The notes under the pieces are model-generated. The model did not search any database and was not told the origin of the DNA. It saw only the letters and a list, made by a program, of their open reading frames with translations. Made by a program: the position numbers and the translations under genes. A stretch of DNA of 5,661 bases from Oscillospiraceae bacterium (GTDB lineage: Bacteria > Bacillota > Clostridia > Oscillospirales > Ruminococcaceae): the NCBI GenBank assembly GCA_014796735.1, contig JAAVIG010000098.1:1-5661 (forward strand), read 5' to 3'. Below are positions 1 through 5,661 of the stretch, piece by piece. Position 1 is the first letter of the stretch. Every line of letters begins with the position of its first letter.

Positions 1-315
1 GCGGAGTCGGCAGGAAGCGTCATGGAATATTTTAAGGGAAATACGGCTTTTATCAACATGATGTGCAACCTGTCCGTGGACTGCGACTGCTGTGCCATAG
101 CAGAAGACCCTTGTATGAAAGATATTGGTATTTTATCTTCTCTTGACCCGGTTGCGTTAGATCAGGCGTGTATGGATCTGATCTATCAATCAAAGGACCC
201 GGGACGAGACCATTTCTTAGAGAGAGTGGAATCCAGACACGGTACGCACACGATCGATGCGGCGGCAAAGCTTGGATACGGAATGAAGGAATATGAATTG
301 ATTTCTATTGACTGA
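1..315 (+). CDS. DUF362 iron-sulfur family protein, C-terminal fragment (5' end outside window)
   Basis: The frame is open from base 1, so this is the last 104 residues of a longer protein; the first ATG inside it (22) is almost certainly internal. The visible part carries the hallmark end of DUF362 proteins: a cysteine-rich stretch NLSVDCDCC (fragment residues 23-31, with further Cys at 22 and 38), then DIGILSSLDPVALDQACMDL (41-60), then SRHGTH and a closing KLGYG..EYELISID. From family knowledge, clostridial DUF362 proteins are about 370 residues, often with a ferredoxin-like 4Fe-4S segment, and their function is not established; the cysteines here are plausible metal ligands. GC is about 47%, like the neighbouring genes. 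It is followed by a 101-base gap before rel, so it is probably a separate unit. The family assignment is from remembered motif patterns, with no alignment done. Confidence 0.85.
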   Translation, partial: AESAGSVMEYFKGNTAFINMMCNLSVDCDCCAIAEDPCMKDIGILSSLDPVALDQACMDLIYQSKDPGRDHFLERVESRHGTHTIDAAAKLGYGMKEYELISID

Positions 316-416
316 GAAAACCAATCAATCGTCAGTTTGCTTCGAAAAGCACACACCGCTTAAGGTAAAGCTTTAAAAAGGCATTCCGCCGATTGAGGAA
401 AACGGAGGCACCCCCA
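316..416 (+). other. Intergenic leader upstream of rel
   Basis: This 101-base gap separates the DUF362 gene from rel and is the only sizeable gap upstream of rel in the window, so a rel promoter may lie here or inside the DUF362 gene. I see a small hairpin at 338-351 (TGCTT, loop CGAA, AAGCA), which lacks a GC-rich stem and a T-run and is not a convincing terminator. The best promoter-like pairing is TTGCTT (337-342), 17 bases, then TTAAGG (360-365), which is too poor to call. No riboswitch or T-box feature is recognisable. Confidence 0.35.
404..408 (+). promoter_or_regulatory. Shine-Dalgarno site of rel (GGAGG)
   Basis: A perfect GGAGG lies 8 bases before the ATG at 417. It decides the start of rel: an in-frame TTG at 393 would add eight residues (MRKTEAPP), but then this site would fall inside the coding sequence, and protein similarity begins only after the ATG. 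Confidence 0.85.
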
Positions 417-2600
417 ATGATCTACACCATCGACATGCTCACCGCCCGCATTACCGCCGGCGAAAAGCAATACGACACCGAAAAAATCCTCACCGCCTAC
501 GAGTTTGCGGAAAACGCCCACAGAGGGCAGACCCGCACCAGCGGAGAGCCGTATATAAGCCACCCCGTAGCGGTAGCCTACATTCTCTTGGAAATGTGCA
601 TGGACACCGACACCCTTTGCGCCGCACTGCTGCACGACGTAGTGGAGGACACGGGCGTGACCTTGGACACCCTGAGAAAAAAATTCGGCGAGGACGTAGC
701 CCTGCTTGTAGACGGCGTAACCAAGATCGGTCAGGTGCCCTTGAACACCAAAGAGGAGCAGCACGCCGAAAATATCCGCAAAATACTTATGGCAATGAGC
801 AAGGATATCCGCGTAATAATCATAAAGCTTGCGGACAGACTGCACAATATGAGAACCTTAGCCTGCCGCCCTCCCGAAAAGCAAAGAAAAACCTCCCTTG
901 AAACAATGAGCTTTTACGCCCCTATCGCTCACAGACTGGGTATGAACGACGTAAAAGAGGAAATGGAGGACGTAGCCCTTTATTACCTTGACCCCTACGG
1001 CTACAAGGAAGTGGAAAACGCTCTGGCGGCTCAGAAAGATAAAGGCGAAAGCTTTATCGAGACCATTAAAAAGCGTATCGGTGAAAGAATAAGCGATATA
1101 CAGCCCCCACCCATTATGGAGGGCAGGGTCAAAAGCATTTACAGCATATATAAAAAAGTGTATGTCAAGGGCAAAAACCTTGAAGAAATATACGACATAT
1201 ACGCGGTGCGCGTTATCGTTCACTCTATCGTTGAGTGCTATAACGTACTTGGCATTGTCCACGATATGTTCAGACCCATACCCTACCGCTTCAAGGACTA
1301 TATAGCCACCCCAAAGCCCAACAGATACCAGTCACTGCACACCACCGTTATAGGGCGCGAGGGAATACCATTCGAGGTGCAAATCCGCACGCTGGAAATG
1401 CACAACACCGCCCAGTACGGTGTTGCCGCCCACTGGAAATATAAAGCGGGACTTGGCGGAAAGGTTGCGGGAGAAAAACGCTTTGACTGGATAAGGCAGA
1501 TTCTGGATCAGCAGCAGGAGGCGGACGACGTAGAGCTTATCGCGGAAGCGGTGAAGGTGGACCTTGCTCCCGACGACGTTTACGTCTTTACTCCTAAAGG
1601 CGATGTTGTCACACTGCCCTTGGGCTCAACCGTAATAGACTTTGCCTACGCTATCCATACGCAGGTAGGAAACCGAATGACAGGCGCAAAGGTCGGCGGA
1701 CGAATGGCGACCTTTGACTATCAGCTCAAAACGGGGGATATTGTGGAGGTAATGACCACCAACAGCCCCAATTACGGACCCAACAGGCATTGGCTTGATA
1801 TAGCCAAGACCAATGAGGCAAAGGGCAAAATAAGAGCGTGGTTCAAACGGGAATGTCGGGCGGAAAATATTTCCAGAGGCAAAACCGCCTTTGACGCCGA
1901 AATGAAAAGAAACAGCATTTATCCCGACGACGAATTTTTAAAGCAGATAGCAAAACGCCAGCACTTTGACAATGTGGACGATTTATACGCGGCGATAGGC
2001 TACGGCGGGGTAATGCTGAGCAAGATCGTACAAAAAACCAAAGAGGATTACATTAAGCTGCAAAAGCCGCAGACCCCCGCCGATACCGTTCAGGACGTTG
2101 AGGCGGCGGTAAGCGAAAGCATTGCCCGCAAGCAAAGCAGCGGAGTTATCGTGGACGGCATAGACAGCTGCGCGGTACATTTCGCAAGGTGCTGCAACCC
2201 GCTGCCGGGAGACGATATTATCGGATTTGTTACAAGGGGCTTCGGCGTATCGGTGCATAAGTTAGACTGCAAAAACGTTACCGAGCAGCAAAGCAACGCT
2301 TCAAACAGCGAACGCTGGATAAGCGTAAAGTGGGCGGCCGACGCAAAAGCAAAGGCAAGCTATGAAGCCGCTTTGGATATAGTGGCGCAGGACAGAACCG
2401 CTCTTATCGCCGATATTTCCACCGCAATAGCCGCAAACCGGATCCCCATTCACGAAATAAACGCCCATAACCTTAAAAACGGCAACGCAAACGTAACGAT
2501 AACGCTTGAAATAAGCGGACTTGAACAGCTTAAAAACATAATTGTAAAATTAAGGAAAATAGACGGAGTAATAACTGTTGAGCGAACGGGAAAGGTTTGA
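417..2600 (+). CDS. rel: Bifunctional (p)ppGpp synthetase/hydrolase, RelA/SpoT (Rel) family
   Basis: This cytoplasmic, ribosome-associated enzyme makes (p)ppGpp from ATP and GTP/GDP on amino-acid starvation and also degrades it. The 727-residue product has the full long-RSH architecture and typical length. The N-terminal HD hydrolase domain keeps H49, the HDVVED motif (H73, D74, E77, D78) and D140/N144 in LADRLHN; these line up at a constant offset of four with the catalytic set of Rel from Streptococcus equisimilis. The synthetase domain (about 230-345) has GRVKSIYSIYKK (R237), D260, the YQSLHT G-loop-type segment and E320 in EVQIRT. A TGS domain (about 387-447) and a Cys-containing zinc-finger/conserved-cysteine region (HFARCCNPLPGD, 588-599; C618) follow, and the C-terminus is an ACT domain (about 650-724). 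Both activities are therefore predicted intact, as expected for the single Rel of Firmicutes. The 5' part is notably C-rich on the coding strand. A hydrolase gene follows after 53 bases. Confidence 0.97.
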   Translation: MIYTIDMLTARITAGEKQYDTEKILTAYEFAENAHRGQTRTSGEPYISHPVAVAYILLEMCMDTDTLCAALLHDVVEDTGVTLDTLRKKFGEDVALLVDGVTKIGQVPLNTKEEQHAENIRKILMAMSKDIRVIIIKLADRLHNMRTLACRPPEKQRKTSLETMSFYAPIAHRLGMNDVKEEMEDVALYYLDPYGYKEVENALAAQKDKGESFIETIKKRIGERISDIQPPPIMEGRVKSIYSIYKKVYVKGKNLEEIYDIYAVRVIVHSIVECYNVLGIVHDMFRPIPYRFKDYIATPKPNRYQSLHTTVIGREGIPFEVQIRTLEMHNTAQYGVAAHWKYKAGLGGKVAGEKRFDWIRQILDQQQEADDVELIAEAVKVDLAPDDVYVFTPKGDVVTLPLGSTVIDFAYAIHTQVGNRMTGAKVGGRMATFDYQLKTGDIVEVMTTNSPNYGPNRHWLDIAKTNEAKGKIRAWFKRECRAENISRGKTAFDAEMKRNSIYPDDEFLKQIAKRQHFDNVDDLYAAIGYGGVMLSKIVQKTKEDYIKLQKPQTPADTVQDVEAAVSESIARKQSSGVIVDGIDSCAVHFARCCNPLPGDDIIGFVTRGFGVSVHKLDCKNVTEQQSNASNSERWISVKWAADAKAKASYEAALDIVAQDRTALIADISTAIAANRIPIHEINAHNLKNGNANVTITLEISGLEQLKNIIVKLRKIDGVITVERTGKV

Positions 2601-2653
2601 TACATGCATTGCAGCAAACCGTCACCGCTCAATAAGAAAGGCGAATCATAGCT

Positions 2654-3277
2654 ATGCAAAAACCAATAAAGTTAGTATTGCCTCCTTTGGAGGAAAACTG
2701 CTATATTCTCTCCGACGGCGAAAAAAACGCCGTAATAATCGACCCGGGCTCCTGCCCCGAGATGATCGAAAAGGAGCTTACAAAGCAACAGCTTACCCCT
2801 GAAATTATCCTGCTTACTCACGGACACTTCGATCATATGAGCGCGGCGGCATACCTTAAGGAAAAATACGGCGCTAAGGTCTATATCAGTGAAAACGACG
2901 AATGTATGCTGTCGGACAGGGCAAAATCGGGCGCCTTGATAGCACCGTTTTTTGACTATGTGAGCGTACAGTGCGACGGGCACCTTAAAGAGGGCGATAT
3001 AATAAAGCAGGGAGACCTTGAAATAAAAGTTATAGAAACGCCGGGGCACAGCAAGGGAAGCGTCTGCTTTATCTGCGGGGACGCGATATTTGCGGGAGAT
3101 ACTGTTTTCAAGGGCTCGGTGGGACGAACAGACTTATATCTGGGAGATTATAGGGAATTAGACCGCTCGCTGAAAAAATTGACCTCTCTGTCGGGAGATT
3201 ATTACTTATACTGCGGTCACGGAGAGGACAGCACCCTTAACGAGGAAAGAATGTTTAACCCGTATATTATGCGGTAA
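2654..3277 (+). CDS. MBL-fold metallo-hydrolase, glyoxalase II/YcbL-like
   Basis: The 207-residue cytoplasmic protein has the complete metallo-beta-lactamase metal-binding set: THGHFDH (H56, H58, D60, H61), H132 in TPGHSKGS, D149 in AGDT and H189 in CGHG. Sequence and length match the short single-domain hydrolases related to hydroxyacylglutathione hydrolase (YcbL/GloB-like), which hydrolyse thioesters or related substrates using two metal ions; the true substrate cannot be inferred. The GSVGRTDL segment (154-161) after the bridging Asp is typical of this glyoxalase II-like branch. The ATG at 2654 is preceded by a weak AAGG (2638-2641, 12 bases away), so translation may depend partly on reading through from rel. 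In many Clostridia an MBL hydrolase of this kind lies downstream of rel, usually after dtd; here dtd is not between them. There is no signal peptide. Confidence 0.92.
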   Translation: MQKPIKLVLPPLEENCYILSDGEKNAVIIDPGSCPEMIEKELTKQQLTPEIILLTHGHFDHMSAAAYLKEKYGAKVYISENDECMLSDRAKSGALIAPFFDYVSVQCDGHLKEGDIIKQGDLEIKVIETPGHSKGSVCFICGDAIFAGDTVFKGSVGRTDLYLGDYRELDRSLKKLTSLSGDYYLYCGHGEDSTLNEERMFNPYIMR

Positions 3278-3297
3278 AAATCGGGAAAGGAAAAACC

Positions 3298-3720
3298 ATG
3301 ACTGACATATTCGATACAATAAAAGATATAGCTTTAAACACGGCAAAAAAAGCGGATACGGGATATAAGGCTTCAAGGCTCAAGCTGTCGGTGATAGCGC
3401 TTAACAAAATGCTTGAAAGCCAGTACCGCGAGCTTGGCGCCGCGGTTTACAAAATATGTAAAAATGAAGAAGCCGCAAGCAGGGAAGAGTGCGAGAGGAT
3501 CGCCGCAATGACCGTGCAGATAGACGGAATCCGAAAAAGGATCGCCGTGCTGGAGCGCAGGATAGAATACATATTGGGGCTTGTCCGCTGTCCGGACTGC
3601 GGAAATACCGTAAAAATGAAAAACGCATACTGCTCCGCCTGCGGAAGAAGGCTTGCGGCAGAGGAAGAGGACGTTTTTGAAAACGAAAACCAGATGACCA
3701 TACCCAAAGAAGATGTATGA
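3298..3720 (+). CDS. Uncharacterised helical protein with C-terminal zinc ribbon
   Basis: I do not recognise a named family. The 140-residue product has two visible parts. Residues about 5-95 are predicted to be helical and strongly charged, with Leu/Ile/Val spacing suggesting a helical hairpin or coiled coil. Residues 98-115 form a zinc ribbon with two CxxC knuckles (C98-PD-C101 and C112-SA-C115, the second followed by GRR). An acidic tail (121-130) and a polar end follow. There is no signal peptide or membrane segment, so it should be cytoplasmic. The start is supported by AAAGGA (3286-3291), six bases before the ATG. Its end overlaps the next gene by 8 bases, implying coupled translation with the flavoprotein and hence a linked role, perhaps as a binding or scaffolding partner (inference). 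Zinc ribbons of this type occur both in nucleic-acid-binding and protein-binding contexts, so no function is assigned. Confidence 0.85.
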   Translation: MTDIFDTIKDIALNTAKKADTGYKASRLKLSVIALNKMLESQYRELGAAVYKICKNEEAASREECERIAAMTVQIDGIRKRIAVLERRIEYILGLVRCPDCGNTVKMKNAYCSACGRRLAAEEEDVFENENQMTIPKEDV

Positions 3721-4738
3721 CGTTATAATCGCGGGCGCGGGGCCCGCAGGCTGCACCGCCGCAAAAACGCTGGCGGAAAAAGGGTATAAGGTCCTGTTGG
3801 CGGAAAAATTCAAGCTGCCGCGGTATAAGTCCTGCTCGGGACAGCTGATAAAAAAGACCGTTGATCTGGTGCGGGAATATTTTAGCACGGAGTTTCCCGA
3901 TCAGGTAATGTGTACCCCTACGGAAAACAGGGGAATGATCTTTACCAACGACAAGGGGAGAGAGCTTCGCTTTGAACAGCCGGGCTTGAACGTGTGGCGA
4001 AGCTCCTTTGACAATTGGCTTGCGGAAAAGGCTTCGGAATACGGCGCGGAGGTCAGGGACGGCACATCGGTGCTTTCATGTGAGGAAAGCTGTGATTTTG
4101 TAACGGTAACGCTTAAAGCCGAGAAAAGCTATACCGAAACCGCAAAATATGTTATAGACTGCGAGGGCGTTGTGGGAGCGCTTAAAAGAAAGCTTCTTCA
4201 CAATAAGCCTTTGTACATAACCACCTTTCAGACCTACAATGAAGGCGGCATAGATTTGGATCCTCATTATTTCTACGCCTATTTACAGCCCTTTTTATCC
4301 GAATATGACGCGTGGTTTAACGTAAAGGACGGACTTCTTGTGTTGGGGATAGCCGTAAAGGACAGCAGCAGGATCACGTCATACTATCAAAAATTTTTGG
4401 ATTACATGGACGAACATCACAATTTACGAATCAGTAAACAGTTAAAAACCGACAAATGGCTTATGCCCCGTATACTTCCCGACTGCAAAACAGACTGCGG
4501 CGTCGGACGGGTACTGTTCGCGGGTGAGATCGCGGGCTTTCTCAACCCTATGGGCGAGGGCATTTCGGCGGCAATAGAAAGCGGCTTTAACGCGGCACAG
4601 GCGGTAATGAAAAATTTTGACAGCACTCAAACGGTTATATCCGACTATCGGGAAAGCTTGGAGCCGCTGCATAACTACATGAAAAGGCAATGGCATTTTG
4701 TCGCGGGGATAGCGGACACATTCGGCAGCATGAGGTAA
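3713..4738 (+). CDS. FAD-dependent oxidoreductase, geranylgeranyl reductase-like
   Basis: The 341-residue product begins with a Rossmann FAD-binding motif (GAGPAG, 8-13, with E31 closing the beta-alpha-beta unit), followed by the family segment LPRYKSCSGQL (35-45), a Trp-Arg motif before FDNWL (95-103) and VIDCEGVVGALKRK (147-160). A second FAD contact is AGEIAGFLNPMGEGI (270-284). This is the pattern of geranylgeranyl-reductase-like flavoproteins, which reduce isoprenoid double bonds or carry out related oxidations; the actual substrate is unknown. Two departures stand out: the usual GD of the second FAD motif is GE here (E272), and the substrate-side PxxYxWxFP motif of archaeal enzymes is replaced by YDAWFN (198-203). 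The ATG at 3713 lies inside the upstream gene (ATGTATGA overlap) with only a weak purine-rich site before it, pointing to translational coupling. An MBL hydrolase starts 2 bases after the stop. Confidence is high for the FAD fold, moderate for the subfamily. Confidence 0.88.
   Translation: MYDVIIAGAGPAGCTAAKTLAEKGYKVLLAEKFKLPRYKSCSGQLIKKTVDLVREYFSTEFPDQVMCTPTENRGMIFTNDKGRELRFEQPGLNVWRSSFDNWLAEKASEYGAEVRDGTSVLSCEESCDFVTVTLKAEKSYTETAKYVIDCEGVVGALKRKLLHNKPLYITTFQTYNEGGIDLDPHYFYAYLQPFLSEYDAWFNVKDGLLVLGIAVKDSSRITSYYQKFLDYMDEHHNLRISKQLKTDKWLMPRILPDCKTDCGVGRVLFAGEIAGFLNPMGEGISAAIESGFNAAQAVMKNFDSTQTVISDYRESLEPLHNYMKRQWHFVAGIADTFGSMR
4732..4735 (+). promoter_or_regulatory. Shine-Dalgarno site of the second MBL gene, adjoining the upstream stop
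   Basis: GAGG ends one base before the TAA of the flavoprotein and sits 5 bases before the ATG at 4741. It favours 4741 over the in-frame ATG at 4691-4692 region (frame start 4690), which would add 17 residues encoded entirely within the flavoprotein gene and unlike any MBL N-terminus. Confidence 0.7.
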
Positions 4739-4740
4739 AA

Positions 4741-5379
4741 ATGAAAAATATTCAACGAATCAAATGCGGCAACGGAAACTGTTATATAGTTTCAAACGGT
4801 GAAAACGCCGTATTGGTGGACACCTGTCACACACAGTACAGAGAAAAGATATTAAACGCCTGCAAGCCTTATAACATGCGCCTGCTTATACTTACTCACG
4901 GGCATATTGATCATGCTCAGAACGCGGCGTTTTTATCAAAAGAGCTTAATATACCTATCGCAATGCACAAGGACGATGTTGATCTGATAAGCGACAATAT
5001 GTCTCAATCACTGAAAGCGACCAACATTTTCGGAAAGATAATTATAGCCGCTTCGTTATCGATGTTTCGCAAAGAAAAAATACCGCCCTTTACTCCCGAT
5101 GTTTTTCTGTCAGAGGGCGACACATTGGAGCAATACGGAATAAACGCGGTTGTACTATCCGTTCCGGGACATACAAACGGTTCGATCGCAATTGACGTTG
5201 ACGAAAAGCATCTGATAGTGGGCGACGCGTTAATGAATATGTTTTATCCGACAGTTTCAATGCTGTATCACGATAGGGACATTATGCTGCGCAGCGCCGA
5301 AAGAATAGGGAAGCTGGGAAACAGGGTGATTTTCTTCGGGCATGGAAAAGAGGTTAATAACAGGGCTTGGGTGAGGTAG
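4741..5379 (+). CDS. MBL-fold metallo-hydrolase, second and diverged copy
   Basis: The 212-residue product keeps all expected dinuclear metal ligands: THGHIDH (H53, H55, D57, H58), H144 in VPGHTNGS, D162 in VGDA and H201 in FGHG. It resembles the 2654-3277 hydrolase in layout (both have an NCYI(L/V)S strand near the start) but differs strongly elsewhere. Residues about 84-118 form an extra, hydrophobic-to-basic helical segment (around FGKIIIAASLSMFRKEK) ahead of PFTPDVFLSEGD; this could cover the active site or contact a membrane or partner. It also lacks the GRTDL segment, having MNMFYPTVSMLY instead, so its substrate probably differs. C29 occupies the position often held by Gly in the DTG turn. 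It starts 2 bases after the flavoprotein stop, so the two are surely cotranscribed and probably work on linked metabolites (inference). No signal peptide is seen. Substrate and pathway are unknown. Confidence 0.92.
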   Translation: MKNIQRIKCGNGNCYIVSNGENAVLVDTCHTQYREKILNACKPYNMRLLILTHGHIDHAQNAAFLSKELNIPIAMHKDDVDLISDNMSQSLKATNIFGKIIIAASLSMFRKEKIPPFTPDVFLSEGDTLEQYGINAVVLSVPGHTNGSIAIDVDEKHLIVGDALMNMFYPTVSMLYHDRDIMLRSAERIGKLGNRVIFFGHGKEVNNRAWVR

Positions 5380-5414
5380 AGCGGAGCGGCGGATCGGAAT
5401 TTAATGGAGAAGCT

Positions 5415-5495
5415 ATGGGAAACGAAATCCTCATATGCGGCTTAAACGGCAGTGGTAAAAGTACTTTGGGAAAATCCCTTGCCGAAAAATTATAA
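5415..5495 (+). pseudogene. Truncated P-loop kinase/ATPase: 26-codon N-terminal remnant
   Basis: An ATG with GGAGA at 5406-5410 upstream opens a frame of 26 codons that encodes a hydrophobic beta strand (EILICG), a textbook Walker A loop (G9-LNGS-G14-K15-S16-T17) and the first turn of the following helix (LGKSLAEKL), then TAA. This is exactly how small AAA/adenylate-kinase-like P-loop proteins begin, but Walker B, the lid and the base-binding parts are absent, and no other frame downstream continues the fold. The stop merges with the stem of a terminator and is followed by AT-rich repeats. The simplest reading is a gene whose body was deleted or replaced. A translated micro-peptide is possible, because the ribosome site and start are intact, but a lone P-loop would not be an active kinase. 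Confidence 0.6.
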
Positions 5496-5540
5496 AGCGG
5501 AATTAAAAAGGCATTGCTTTTTTCGTCCGCTTGTTTTTTT
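5495..5540 (+). terminator. Rho-independent terminator
   Basis: AAGCGGA (5495-5501) pairs perfectly with TCCGCTT (5526-5532). After a symmetric 3x3 internal loop, AAAAAG (5505-5510) pairs with CTTTTT (5517-5522) around a six-base loop. One G and seven Ts (5534-5540) follow. The stem starts on the last base of the TAA of the truncated P-loop frame, so it would end the transcript running from the MBL/flavoprotein genes, and possibly from rel. Confidence 0.75.
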
Positions 5541-5548
5541 GGTGTAAT

Positions 5549-5598
5549 ACTATTATCCAATTAAAAACTTGAAAAAATGGTTTTAATTGGATAATAGT
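5549..5598. repeat. Perfect 18-bp inverted repeat (palindrome 1), 14-base centre
   Basis: The left arm 5549-5566 (ACTATTATCCAATTAAAA) is the exact reverse complement of 5581-5598, separated by 14 bases (5567-5580). It follows the terminator T-run directly and is preceded by GGTGTAATA (5541-5549). There is no T-run after it and the arms are AT-rich, so it is not a standard terminator. It has a relative at 5609-5656. Confidence 0.9.
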
Positions 5599-5608
5599 GC
5601 TTTGGGTG

Positions 5609-5656
5609 TAATATCCATTTAAACTTTGATTTTATATTGTGTTTAAATGGATATTA
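5609..5656. repeat. Perfect 16-bp inverted repeat (palindrome 2), 16-base centre
   Basis: The left arm 5609-5624 (TAATATCCATTTAAAC) is the exact reverse complement of 5641-5656, with a 16-base centre. It is preceded by a second copy of GGTGTAATA (5605-5613). It shares TATCCA-n-TTAAA and the right-end GGATAnTAGT with palindrome 1, so the two are related units about 60 bases apart. The window ends 5 bases later, so more units could follow. Confidence 0.88.
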
Positions 5657-5661
5657 GTATA

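Noticed and set aside
373..385. 13-base exact match TTAAAAAGGCATT shared with the terminator region at 5503-5515
   Set aside because: One such match between two places in 5.6 kb is expected at roughly a quarter by chance alone, and the copy before rel has no paired stem or T-run.
393..416. TTG start giving rel eight more residues
   Set aside because: The perfect GGAGG at 404-408 would fall within the coding sequence, and it is ideally placed for the ATG at 417 instead.
3373..3888. 171-codon antisense frame, and other minus-strand frames such as 858-1262 and 360-845
   Set aside because: They mirror clearly real + strand genes, show no recognisable domain and are explained by codon bias of the opposite strand.
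4690..4740. Earlier in-frame ATG for the second MBL gene
   Set aside because: The 17 added residues lie entirely in the flavoprotein gene and do not look like an MBL N-terminus; the ATG at 4741 has its own GAGG site.
5569..5597. Promoter-like TTGAAA and GATAAT inside palindrome 1 (and TTGATT / GATATT in palindrome 2)
   Set aside because: The spacings (15 and 18 bases) are inconsistent, AT-rich sequence makes such hits common, and no gene is visible downstream within the window.
5549..5598. Palindrome 1 as a second terminator
   Set aside because: The stem is AT-rich throughout and no T-run follows either on the + strand or, in proper position, on the - strand.
5541..5661. CRISPR array
   Set aside because: Only two units are present, they are long dyads of differing sequence rather than identical direct repeats, and there are no unique spacers or cas genes.

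Overview
The window looks like an ordinary chromosomal segment from a member of the Firmicutes, most likely a Clostridia/Ruminococcaceae-type gut or anaerobic bacterium. Signs of this are a single bifunctional Rel-type (p)ppGpp enzyme, strong GGAGG-type ribosome binding sites, a clostridial-style DUF362 iron-sulfur protein, tightly packed same-strand genes, and moderate GC (about 47% by hand count over the first 300 bases). This taxonomic reading is inference; no rRNA or other direct marker is present.

Layout, all on the + strand: (1) 1-315, the C-terminal end of a DUF362 protein, cut by the window edge; (2) 316-416, a short intergenic stretch with the rel ribosome binding site; (3) 417-2600, a complete RelA/SpoT-family ppGpp synthetase/hydrolase with both active sites intact; (4) 2654-3277, a metallo-beta-lactamase (MBL) fold hydrolase; (5) 3298-3720, an uncharacterised helical protein with a four-cysteine zinc ribbon; (6) 3713-4738, an FAD-dependent geranylgeranyl-reductase-like oxidoreductase overlapping the previous gene by 8 bases; (7) 4741-5379, a second, diverged MBL-fold hydrolase starting 2 bases after the flavoprotein stop; (8) 5415-5495, a 26-codon reading frame that is the start of a P-loop kinase/ATPase and then stops; (9) 5495-5540, a Rho-independent terminator whose stem begins on that stop codon; (10) 5541-5661, a very AT-rich tail (about 25% GC by hand count) carrying two long perfect inverted repeats, roughly 60 bases apart.

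Genes 4 to 7 are spaced 20, -8 and 2 bases apart and are probably one transcription unit, possibly continuing from rel (53-base gap) and ending at the terminator. Rel would set the stringent-response alarmone level. The roles of the two MBL hydrolases, the zinc-ribbon protein and the flavoprotein cannot be read from sequence beyond fold and cofactor. The tight coupling of the last three suggests a shared, unknown job.

The most unusual material is at the right end: a gene reduced to its Walker A leader, a sudden composition drop, and two related stem-loops whose differing bases are compensated on the opposite arm. I see no CRISPR array, tRNA, rRNA, transposase or recognised defence system, and I do not claim a new system.
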